A DNA stretch of 64,000 nucleotides from positions 62,001 to 126,000 of the forward strand of contig RECU01000053.1 of the NCBI GenBank assembly GCA_007693855.1, read 5' to 3'. This stretch comes from Gammaproteobacteria bacterium (lineage in GTDB: Bacteria > Pseudomonadota > Gammaproteobacteria > Steroidobacterales > PWYM01). The notes under the pieces were generated by a model. The model was not told the DNA's origin. It saw nothing but the letters and a program-made list of their open reading frames with translations, and did no database searches. Position 1 is the stretch's first letter; every line of letters begins with the position of its first letter. Both the position numbers and the translations under genes were made by a program. This document shows positions 55,340 through 64,000 of this stretch, piece by piece.

Positions 55340-55348
55340 ATTGTAGCA
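55340..55348 (-). promoter_or_regulatory. extended -10 (TGCTACAAT) for ETF-QO
   Basis: On the minus strand, TGC precedes TACAAT, forming an extended -10 element. The predicted leader to the ETF-QO ATG is about 56 nt. Confidence 0.55.
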
Positions 55349-55433
55349 CCGGGACTTTTGCCGGCCGACCCGCGCTGCAGTACCCTCCTCCTCCGCTCAC
55401 CTGTCGAGCGCCTTGTCAGAGAGAGTGAACCGG

Positions 55434-57386
<1,953 letters not shown>

Positions 57387-57395
57387 GTCGCTGCA

Positions 57396-58487
57396 GTGGA
57401 CCGTCCCCTGGCGCGCTACCAACAGGCGCTTCGCGAAAACCTGATTCTCCCGGACCCTGCGCAACGCCAGGCCATAGAGAAGCTGGACGCGCTGCATGCC
57501 CGGCTGCTCGCCACGCCCTGGCATCGGCCACGGCGGCTGCGACTGCCGGGCCTGACCCGGCGCGTGACACCGGTGCAGGGCCTGTACCTCTGGGGTGGGG
57601 TGGGACGCGGCAAGACCATGCTGATGGATATGTTCTTCCAGTCTCTGCCGTTCAAGGAGCGACGGCGCAGCCATTTCCATCGCTTCATGAACGATGTCCA
57701 CACCGCGCTCGGGGAGCAGCGCGAACAACGTGACCCCCTGTCCGCCATCGCCACCGAGATCGCCGGCACCACACGAGTGATCTGCTTCGACGAATTCTTC
57801 GTGTCCGACATCACCGACGCGATGATTCTGGGCACCCTGATCAAGGCGCTGTTCGACCACGGCGTCACCCTGGTGGCAACTTCGAACTGCGCGCCCACCG
57901 AGCTCTACCGCGACGGCCTGCAGCGCGCGCGCTTCATGCCGGCGATCGAACTGCTGGAAACGCATACGGAAGTGCTCAATGTTGACGGCGGAACCGACTA
58001 CCGACTGCGGCTGCTGGAGCGGGCCAGCATCTATCAGGTCCCCCCGGAGGCGGCCGCCGAGCTGCGCCTGGAGGCGTGGTTCCACGACATCGCGGGCGAG
58101 GGCGAGCACTCTGCGGCGCCCCTGTCGATTCTCGGGCGCGAGATTCCGGTGCGCTGCTGCGCCGACGGTGTCGCCTGGTTCGAGTTCAGCAGCCTGTGCG
58201 AAGGCCCGCGCAGCCAGAACGATTACATCGAGCTGGCAAGGCTGTTCCACACGGTGCTGATCTCTGGCATTCCACGCCTTGACGGCACGAGCGACAACGC
58301 TGCCAGGCGGCTGATGGCTCTGGTCGACGAGTTCTACGACAGGCGTGTCAAGCTGATCGTCTCGGCAGATGCGCCGCCGGGCGAGCTGTATACCGGCGAC
58401 CGACTGGGCTTCGAGTTTCGGCGTACCGCCAGTCGCCTTGAGGAGATGCAGAGCCATGAGTACCTGGCCGCAGAACACCGCCCCTGA
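57396..58487 (+). CDS. zapE: cell division ATPase ZapE (AFG1-like)
   Basis: A 363-residue P-loop ATPase that in E. coli binds FtsZ and is needed for division under stress. Walker A is LWGGVGRGKTMLMDMFF, Walker B is ICFDEFFVSDITDA, and sensor-like ATSN follows. The GTG start at 57396 lies 9 bp after the acetoacetyl-CoA synthetase stop, and no clear SD is visible. The conserved N-terminus RPLARYQQALRE supports this start. Confidence 0.93.
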   Translation: MDRPLARYQQALRENLILPDPAQRQAIEKLDALHARLLATPWHRPRRLRLPGLTRRVTPVQGLYLWGGVGRGKTMLMDMFFQSLPFKERRRSHFHRFMNDVHTALGEQREQRDPLSAIATEIAGTTRVICFDEFFVSDITDAMILGTLIKALFDHGVTLVATSNCAPTELYRDGLQRARFMPAIELLETHTEVLNVDGGTDYRLRLLERASIYQVPPEAAAELRLEAWFHDIAGEGEHSAAPLSILGREIPVRCCADGVAWFEFSSLCEGPRSQNDYIELARLFHTVLISGIPRLDGTSDNAARRLMALVDEFYDRRVKLIVSADAPPGELYTGDRLGFEFRRTASRLEEMQSHEYLAAEHRP

Positions 58488-58558
58488 GCCACCATGCGGC
58501 GGCTGGCAGACGGCATGCTAGAGTTGGCTTGCAGGACAGACGACAGGAGTCATCGGCA

Positions 58559-59056
58559 GTGAAGCGGGACGAGCGCAATGCAGGCAGACGCCTGGAACTC
58601 GAAACCTTCCTGCCCTATCGGTTGTCGATCCTGTCGAACACGGTGTCCTCCGCCATCGCGGCCGTCTACCGCCGACGCTTTCACCTGAGTATTCCGGAGT
58701 GGCGCGTCATGGCCATCCTGGGGCGCTACCCGGGACTGTCCGCGGCAGAGGTCGCCGAGCGTACGGCCATGGACAAGGTGGCCGTCAGCCGCGCGGTGGC
58801 GAAACTCCTCGACACCGGCCGCATCACCCGCAGCTTCGCAGACGCCGACCGGCGTCGTTCGATCCTGCAACTCTCGCCTGAAGGGGAGGCGGTGTATGCC
58901 GAGGTCGTGCCCGAGGCACGCGCACTCGAAGCCCAGCTGCTCGAGAGCCTCGACGCGGCTGAGCGTGCCGCGCTCGACCGGCTGCTGCGGCGGCTCACCG
59001 CTCGCGCGCGCGAACTCGAGGCGCGTACCGGCACCGATAGTGGTGGACCGGACTGA
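58559..59056 (+). CDS. MarR-family transcriptional regulator
   Basis: A 165-residue winged-helix regulator. The MarR fold is visible: WRVMAILGRYPGLSAAEVAERTAMDKVAVSRAVAKLLDTG and the wing DADRRRSILQLSPEG. The GTG at 58559 is preferred because AGGAG lies 9 nt upstream; an upstream TTG would also be in frame. A TGCTAGAGT extended -10 lies at 58516-58524. It ends 2 bp from the convergent kynA stop. It may control kynA or the pdh genes, but nothing in the sequence proves this. Confidence 0.85.
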   Translation: MKRDERNAGRRLELETFLPYRLSILSNTVSSAIAAVYRRRFHLSIPEWRVMAILGRYPGLSAAEVAERTAMDKVAVSRAVAKLLDTGRITRSFADADRRRSILQLSPEGEAVYAEVVPEARALEAQLLESLDAAERAALDRLLRRLTARARELEARTGTDSGGPD

Positions 59057-59058
59057 GC

Positions 59059-59904
59059 TCAGGCAGGCGTCGCGTCGCTGCGCAGCAGCCAGAGCTCGGG
59101 AAAACACTGCACATCGATGCCACGGCGCAGATAGGCCACGCCGTCCGAGCCTCCGGTACCACGACGCCGGCCAATGATCCGCTCCACGGTTTTCATATGG
59201 TGGTAGCGCCAGATCTGCAGCTGCTGATCGACATCCACCAGCAGCTCGCAGACAGCATGCACCTCGGCGTAAGCCTTGGCATTGTCATAGATGCGCCGTA
59301 ACAGCCGCACGACTTCATCATCCTCCGGCGCGGTCATCGCCCAGTCGCGCCGCAGGCGCCGGGTCGGTACCGGATGTCCCTGGCGCGCGAGATGCAGGAG
59401 GAACTCGTCGAACAGCGCCGGCGCCTGCTGCAACCGCTCGAGCACCGCGCGCTGTGCGGGGTCGTGGGCAAAGATCTCCGGCACCGCCGGATCGCGACGT
59501 CCCAGCAGACATTCGAACTGCCGGAACTGGTAGGACTGGAAACCCGAAGCGGTACCGAGCGCGCCGCGAAACCCGGCATAGCCCTGCGGCGTCAGCATGT
59601 CGAACAGCGTCCACTGCGCCAGCATCTGGCGTTCGATTTCGCAGATGCGTGCGAGCCCACGCCGGGTGCTGATCAGGTCATCTTCGCGCAGCGCCGCCAG
59701 CACGGCATGCAACTCATGCAGCGCAAGCTTCAGCCAGAGCTCGGTAACCTGGTGCTGTATGATGAACAGCATCTCGTCATGGTGCTCTGGGGATGACAGG
59801 GGAGTTTGCGCCGTCAGCAATGCATCGAGGCCGAGGTACCCGCCGTAGGTCAACGGCGCGGCGGCTTCAGCGGCCGATGGCAAGTCTTGCTCGCGGTCTG
59901 TCAT
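59059..59904 (-). CDS. kynA: tryptophan 2,3-dioxygenase
   Basis: A haem enzyme that opens the indole ring of tryptophan to N-formylkynurenine, the first step of the kynurenine path. It has 281 residues. Typical motifs are LTYGGYLGLDALL, HHDEMLFIIQHQVTELWLKL (with the substrate-site His), SGFQSYQFRQFE and the haem-ligand His in WRYHHMKTVERIIG. Start 59904 (MTDREQDL) was chosen because GAGG lies 6 nt upstream. An ATG at 59943, 6 nt after TACAAT, is an alternative. No kynB/kynU genes are in the window. Confidence 0.92.
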   Translation of the reverse strand: MTDREQDLPSAAEAAAPLTYGGYLGLDALLTAQTPLSSPEHHDEMLFIIQHQVTELWLKLALHELHAVLAALREDDLISTRRGLARICEIERQMLAQWTLFDMLTPQGYAGFRGALGTASGFQSYQFRQFECLLGRRDPAVPEIFAHDPAQRAVLERLQQAPALFDEFLLHLARQGHPVPTRRLRRDWAMTAPEDDEVVRLLRRIYDNAKAYAEVHAVCELLVDVDQQLQIWRYHHMKTVERIIGRRRGTGGSDGVAYLRRGIDVQCFPELWLLRSDATPA

Positions 59905-59949
59905 GGGTGCCTCGTCACTGCTCGCAGGACCGTCATGCTGCATGACAAC

Positions 59950-59955
59950 ATTGTA
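59950..59955 (-). promoter_or_regulatory. -10 hexamer TACAAT for kynA
   Basis: On the minus strand, TACAAT lies 6 nt before an upstream in-frame ATG (59943) and 45 nt before the preferred ATG (59904). No -35 is clear. It lies next to the divergent pdhA promoter, so the two may interfere. Confidence 0.45.
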
Positions 59956-59963
59956 ACGCCGGG

Positions 59964-59992
59964 AAGACAGGCATTGCTGGCGACGATATAGT
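59964..59992 (+). promoter_or_regulatory. pdhABC promoter (AAGACA-N17-TATAGT)
   Basis: AAGACA (59964-59969) and TATAGT (59987-59992) have 17-bp spacing. The predicted start near 59999 gives a leader of about 75 nt before the pdhA ATG. The kynA promoter overlaps on the other strand. Confidence 0.55.
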
Positions 59993-60074
59993 TTCATATG
60001 CAACCAACTCGCCGACGTGAACTGCCGCCCGCCCCAGGGCCGGCATGTCCCGCGGCCGGCTGCGGAGAAATCTG

Positions 60075-61154
60075 ATGGAAACCATCGCCGATTTTGAGAT
60101 CCAGCACTCCCAATTCCTCGACCCCCAGGGGGAACCGCAGGACACCCTGCCGGCGTTCGCCGAGGACGCCGACTCGCTGCGCGCCATGTATGCGAGCATG
60201 CTGCTGGCGCGCATCTTCGATACCAAGGCGGTCAACCTGCAGCGCACGGGCAAGCTTGGCACGTATGCCTCATGCCTGGGCCATGAAGCCAGCCACGTCG
60301 GTATCGGGGCCGCCATGCGCCCCGAGGACTGCCTTGCGCCGAGCTATCGAGAGTATGGCGCCATGCTCTGGCGCGGCGTGCAGATGCACGAGATCCTGCT
60401 CTACTGGGGTGGCGACGAGCGCGGCAGCGATTTCGCCGGCCCGCGCCACGACTTCCCGTTCTGTGTACCGATCGCCACCCAGTGTCTGCACGCGGCCGGC
60501 GCGGCGATGGCCTACCAGCTGCGCGGCGAACCCCGCTGCGCCGTCTCGATCAACGGCGATGGCGGCACCTCGGAGGGTGCTTTCTATGAGGCGCTGAACA
60601 TGGCCGGCGCCAAAAAACTGCCCGTGGTGTTCATGGTGATCAACAACAAGTGGGCCATCTCGGTACCGCTGGAACTGCAGACGGCCTCGCGCACGCTGGC
60701 ACAGAAAGCGGTGGCGGCCGGCATCCCGGGCATCCAGGTGGACGGTAACGACGTCATCGCCGTGCGTCACTGGGTCGAACGGGCGCTCGAGCGCGCGCGT
60801 CGCGGTGAGGGCCCGACGCTGATCGAGACCCTCACCTACCGGCTGTCCGATCACACGACCGCCGACGATGCGAGCCGCTACCGCCCGCGCGAAGAGGTCG
60901 AGACGGCGCGCAAGCTCGAACCCCTGATCCGGTTACGCCGCTACATGGAAACCCGTGGCCTCTGGAACGACGAACGCGAGCAGGCCTGCCGGGCCGAAGC
61001 CATCGAGGCGGTCGACCGCGCCGTCGAGCGCTACATCAACACGCCGCGTGCGCCGGTCACGGCAATGTTCGATTACCTGTTTGCCAACCTGCCCCCCGGG
61101 CTGGTCGCCCAACGGGAACGGGCTGTGCGCCGCGCTGGCGGGGGCGCGCACTGA
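60075..61154 (+). CDS. pdhA: 2-oxo acid (pyruvate) dehydrogenase E1 component, alpha subunit
   Basis: A 359-residue thiamine-diphosphate subunit that decarboxylates a 2-oxo acid. The ThDP motif runs from NGDGGTSEGAFYEAL to the VINNKWAIS Asn. The phosphorylation-loop region YRLSDHTTADD is present. ATG at 60075 follows GGAG by 7 nt. It overlaps pdhB by the TGATG junction. Pyruvate is the likely substrate, but branched-chain 2-oxo acids are possible because the alpha/beta-type E1 is shared by both enzyme classes. No E3 gene follows. Confidence 0.9.
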   Translation: METIADFEIQHSQFLDPQGEPQDTLPAFAEDADSLRAMYASMLLARIFDTKAVNLQRTGKLGTYASCLGHEASHVGIGAAMRPEDCLAPSYREYGAMLWRGVQMHEILLYWGGDERGSDFAGPRHDFPFCVPIATQCLHAAGAAMAYQLRGEPRCAVSINGDGGTSEGAFYEALNMAGAKKLPVVFMVINNKWAISVPLELQTASRTLAQKAVAAGIPGIQVDGNDVIAVRHWVERALERARRGEGPTLIETLTYRLSDHTTADDASRYRPREEVETARKLEPLIRLRRYMETRGLWNDEREQACRAEAIEAVDRAVERYINTPRAPVTAMFDYLFANLPPGLVAQRERAVRRAGGGAH

Positions 61155-62131
61155 TGGCCACGGTCACCCTGATCGAAGCGGTCACCATGGCACTGGCGCA
61201 CGAGATGGCGCGCGATGAGCGGGTGATCGTGCTCGGCGAGGATGTCGGCGTGAACGGTGGCGTGTTCCGCGCGACCGCCGGCCTGCAACAGCGCTTCGGT
61301 GCCGAGCGGGTGCAGGACACGCCGCTGGCCGAGGCGATGATTGCCGGTGTCTCCGTGGGGATGGCGGCGCAGGGGATGCGGCCGGTCGCGGAGATCCAGT
61401 TCGAGGGATTCGTGTTCCCCGCGGTCGACCAGATCGTCAACCACGCGGCGCGCCTGCGTACCCGCACCCGCGGTCGACTGCAGTGTCCCATGGTCCTGCG
61501 CGTCCCCTACGGCGGCGGCATCCACGCCCCCGAGCACCACTCGGACAGCCCCGAGGCGATGTTCGCGCACATGCCCGGGATCCGGGTTGTCATTCCCTCG
61601 TCACCCGCGCGGGCCTACGGCTTGCTGCTGGCTGCCATCCGTGATCCCGACCCGGTGATCTTCTTCGAGCCCAAACGCATCTACCGGCTGCAGAAACAGG
61701 AGGTGCCCGACACCGGCGAGGCCCTGCCGCTGGATGTCTGCTACACGCTTCGCGAGGGTGATGACGTCACCGTCGTGACCTGGGGCGCCATGACCTACGA
61801 AACGCTGAAAGCCGCCGACCAGCTGGCTGGCGAGGGGGTGAGCTGCGAGGTCATCGACGTGGCCACACTGAGTCCGCTCGACGCCGAGACCCTCATCGAA
61901 TCCGTGGAGAAAACCGGTCGCCTGGTGATCGTGCACGAGGCACCCCAGAGCTTTGGCGGCGGCGCGGAAATTGCTGCGGTGGTCGCCGAACACGCACTCT
62001 ACAGCCTGCGCACGCCCATCCGGCGGGTGGCGGGCTACGACACCATCATGCCGCTGTTTCGCCTGGAATCCGAGTACATGCCGGGGGTTGCCCGGGTGAT
62101 CGAGGGCATCCGCGAGACGCTGGAGGACTGA
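61154..62131 (+). CDS. pdhB: 2-oxo acid (pyruvate) dehydrogenase E1 component, beta subunit
   Basis: A 325-residue partner of the alpha subunit. It contains VIVLGEDVGVNGGVFRATAGL, DTPLAEAMIAGVSVGMA, EIQFEGFVFPA, and the C-terminal transketolase domain with TWGAMTYETL and VIDVATLSPLD. The ATG shares a base with the pdhA stop (TGATG), so translation is coupled. pdhC starts 3 bp after its stop. Confidence 0.93.
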   Translation: MATVTLIEAVTMALAHEMARDERVIVLGEDVGVNGGVFRATAGLQQRFGAERVQDTPLAEAMIAGVSVGMAAQGMRPVAEIQFEGFVFPAVDQIVNHAARLRTRTRGRLQCPMVLRVPYGGGIHAPEHHSDSPEAMFAHMPGIRVVIPSSPARAYGLLLAAIRDPDPVIFFEPKRIYRLQKQEVPDTGEALPLDVCYTLREGDDVTVVTWGAMTYETLKAADQLAGEGVSCEVIDVATLSPLDAETLIESVEKTGRLVIVHEAPQSFGGGAEIAAVVAEHALYSLRTPIRRVAGYDTIMPLFRLESEYMPGVARVIEGIRETLED

Positions 62132-62134
62132 ATC

Positions 62135-63340
62135 ATGACCACGACATTCCGCCTTCCCGATCTTGGCGAGGGCCTGCCCGAAGCCGAGATCATCACCTGG
62201 CACGTCGAGGAAGGCCAGCAGATCAAGACTGACGATCTGCTGGTCAGCGTCGAGACCGCGAAAGCGGTGGTGGAAGTCCCCTCGCCGGTCACCGGACGGA
62301 TCAGTCGCCTGTACGCCAGCGAAGGCGACATGGTCGAGACGGGCGCACCCCTGGTCGACTTCGAGGAGACCGGGGAGACTGAGGAGACGGGGAAGACCGA
62401 GGCGGCCGGCAACACAGCGGAAGACAGCCCACCGGCGCGGGACGACTCCGGCACCGTGGTCGGCAGCATGCCCTCGAGTGACGATGTCCTGGTCGAAACC
62501 GCGCGCGCCGGCAGTCGCCGCGGCGGGCAGCGCGCGCCGAAAGCCGCGCCAGCCGCCAGGGCCCTGGCCGAAGAACTCGCCGTCACCCTCGATGACGTCG
62601 CCGCTTCCGGCAGTGCCGGCCAGATCACACCCGAGGACGTCCGTGCCCATGCCGAAGCCCGCGATGCCGCGGCGGCCCGTGGCAAGGCGCCTGAGCGCGG
62701 ACCGTGGCGCGGCGGCGTGCTGCGGGGTCCGCGCCGGGCGATGGCGAAGAGCATGAGCGCCTCGGGGGCGCAGGTGGTGCCGTGTACGGTGTTCGACGAC
62801 GCCGACATCGAGCACTGGCGCGAACCGCGGGCCATCACCGAGCGTCTGCTGCGTGCGATGGTCGCGGGCTGCCGCGCCGAGCCCGCGCTCAACGGTTTCT
62901 TCAACGCCGAAGACGAGCGACTGGAGGCTGCCGAGCGCATCGACATCGCCATGGCCGTCGATACACCGGACGGGCTGATCGTACCCGTGGTGCGCGATGC
63001 CGCCAACAAGTCGCTGATCGAGCTGCGCGCCGATGTCGACCACGTCAAGCAGGCGACCCGCACACGCAGCATCCGCCCCCAGGACATGCTGGACTACACC
63101 ATTACCCTCTCCAACTTCGGGATGCTCGCGGGCCGCTATGCCACGCCCGTCATCGTCCCGCCTACGGTGGCGATTCTGGGCTCAGGTATGCTGCAACGCG
63201 ATCTCGTACCGGTGCTCGGGGGTATCGAGGTCCACCGTCGAATCCCGCTGTCGCTCACCTTCGATCACCGCTGCATCACCGGAGGCGAGGCGTGTCGCTT
63301 CCTTGCCGCGGTCATCACCGACCTGTCGCAGCCGGAGTGA
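62135..63340 (+). CDS. pdhC: dihydrolipoamide acyltransferase (E2)
   Basis: A 401-residue core subunit. It has one lipoyl domain (about 3-78, lipoylated Lys in SVETAKAVVEV), a Pro/Glu/Thr-rich linker, an E3-binding domain (about 128-165, APAARALAEELAVTLDDVAASG) and a catalytic domain (about 190-401). The active-site motif is FDHRCITGGEA. H378 is kept, but the Asp of the classic DHRxxDG is T382. I believe a DHR-x-x-TGG form recurs in some related bacteria, so this may be a lineage variant rather than damage. It is directly downstream of pdhB. Confidence 0.9.
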   Translation: MTTTFRLPDLGEGLPEAEIITWHVEEGQQIKTDDLLVSVETAKAVVEVPSPVTGRISRLYASEGDMVETGAPLVDFEETGETEETGKTEAAGNTAEDSPPARDDSGTVVGSMPSSDDVLVETARAGSRRGGQRAPKAAPAARALAEELAVTLDDVAASGSAGQITPEDVRAHAEARDAAAARGKAPERGPWRGGVLRGPRRAMAKSMSASGAQVVPCTVFDDADIEHWREPRAITERLLRAMVAGCRAEPALNGFFNAEDERLEAAERIDIAMAVDTPDGLIVPVVRDAANKSLIELRADVDHVKQATRTRSIRPQDMLDYTITLSNFGMLAGRYATPVIVPPTVAILGSGMLQRDLVPVLGGIEVHRRIPLSLTFDHRCITGGEACRFLAAVITDLSQPE

Positions 63341-63407
63341 CCCGGCGCGGCGCACACGAGACAATAGACCGACCCTCACACATGAGCGCAAGACAGGAAG
63401 CTGCCGT

Positions 63408-64000
63408 ATGACCCCCGCGAAACCGAGCCGCCGCAAATCGACCGCAACGAAGTCGAACCGCTCGAAGTCTCCCGGACCCAGGTCCATGGCACAGGCCCCC
63501 GCGACCGCCGCCGAACTCCTCGAAGCGATCGCCCGCCGCGCCCGCCGGACGGCCACCCGCCTGCCCGCGCGCCTCGAGCTCGGGGAACTCGTGCGTCAGT
63601 ACTACCGTAACGTCGCCGAGGAAGATCTCAGCGCGCGCAGCGTGGAAAACCTCGCAGGTGCGGTCCTCGCTCACCTGGACCTCGGCCGACACCGGCGCGG
63701 GGCAGCCGCCTGCATCCGCGTGTACAACCCGACGACAGCGGAACACGGTTGGAGCTCGCCGCATACCATCGTCGAAATCATCCATGACGACATGCCTTTC
63801 CTGGTCGATTCGAGCACCATGACGCTGAACCGTCTCGGCCATGAGATCCACCTGACCATCCATCCGGTGCTGATGATCGAGCGCACCCCGCGCGGCCAAC
63901 TCAGTCGCCTGCACCCACGCGGCGCCGAACAACCGCGCACCCGCGCGGAATCGTTCATCCGCTTCGAGATCCTGCGGGAACCAGACGCCGCGCGCCACGA
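63408..64000 (+). CDS. NAD-specific glutamate dehydrogenase, large type (N-terminal part)
   Basis: The first 197 codons of a gene that runs off the window. After a Lys/Arg/Ser-rich start (MTPAKPSRRKSTATKSNRSK), the text RQYYRNVAEEDLSARSVENLAGAVLAHLDLG, RVYNPTTAEHGWSSPHTIVEI and DDMPFLVDSSTMTLNRLG matches the N-terminus of the approximately 180-kDa NAD-GDH family, which oxidises glutamate to 2-oxoglutarate. AGGAAG precedes the ATG at 63408. It is 67 bp downstream of pdhC. The catalytic domain is outside the window. Confidence 0.88.
   Translation, partial: MTPAKPSRRKSTATKSNRSKSPGPRSMAQAPATAAELLEAIARRARRTATRLPARLELGELVRQYYRNVAEEDLSARSVENLAGAVLAHLDLGRHRRGAAACIRVYNPTTAEHGWSSPHTIVEIIHDDMPFLVDSSTMTLNRLGHEIHLTIHPVLMIERTPRGQLSRLHPRGAEQPRTRAESFIRFEILREPDAARH

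Overview
The window is chromosomal DNA from a high-GC gammaproteobacterium. No rRNA, transposase, integron, prophage or CRISPR array was seen. The strongest taxonomic clue is gene order. The block from queA-tgt-yajC-secDF through suhB, trmJ, isc genes, ndk, rlmN, pilW, rodZ, hisS, yfgM, bamB and der, and then guaBA-tadA-mltF, follows the order known from Pseudomonas and relatives. The genus cannot be fixed from the sequence. The gene set suggests an aerobic or microaerobic heterotroph: bd oxidase, ETF-quinone oxidoreductase, thiolase, acetoacetyl-CoA synthetase, tryptophan dioxygenase, a PDH-type complex and a large NAD-glutamate dehydrogenase.

Layout. 0-6.7 kb: a carotenoid oxygenase, then purL, a metallo-beta-lactamase-fold hydrolase and a DUF1820 protein. 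6.8-12.9 kb: an accessory region with a T6SS-type FHA protein (TagH), an MmgE/PrpD enzyme with its GntR regulator, a PP2C phosphatase, a Hanks-type kinase and a SYLF/YSC84 protein. 13.0-18.9 kb: cydABDC, which encodes a bd-type oxidase and its CydDC exporter. 18.9-26.8 kb: tRNA-Ser, mltF, tadA, guaA, guaB, xseA and a MetX-family acyltransferase. 26.9-38.4 kb: the conserved der-bamB-yfgM-hisS-rodZ-pilW-rlmN-ndk-isc-trmJ/suhB block. 38.4-40.5 kb: two unrecognised exported or membrane-anchored proteins. 40.5-46 kb: secF-secD-yajC-tgt-queA. 46-52 kb: a PDZ protein, tRNA-Leu, a Nudix hydrolase, a 7Fe ferredoxin, a PEP-mutase-family lyase, dsbC, xerD and plsC. 52.3-64 kb: thiolase, ETF-QO, acetoacetyl-CoA synthetase, zapE, a MarR regulator, kynA, pdhABC and the start of NAD-glutamate dehydrogenase.

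The most interesting biology is the remodelled isc locus. Compared with the Pseudomonas order, cysE, iscR, hscB, hscA, fdx and iscX are missing between trmJ and ndk, and ispG is missing between rodZ and hisS. The remaining IscU homologue has lost the third cluster-ligand cysteine and its neighbouring histidine. Its LPPVK chaperone-recognition motif reads LPVEK, matching the absence of HscA. The absence of cysE fits the MetX-family enzyme in this window, which resembles the serine O-succinyltransferases of Xanthomonas.

Other points of note are a 20-bp divergent trmJ/suhB start region in which the two -10 hexamers overlap by five bases, several starts that look leaderless, a TagH/kinase/phosphatase set with no T6SS core nearby, and an E2 acyltransferase whose active-site Asp is replaced by Thr.
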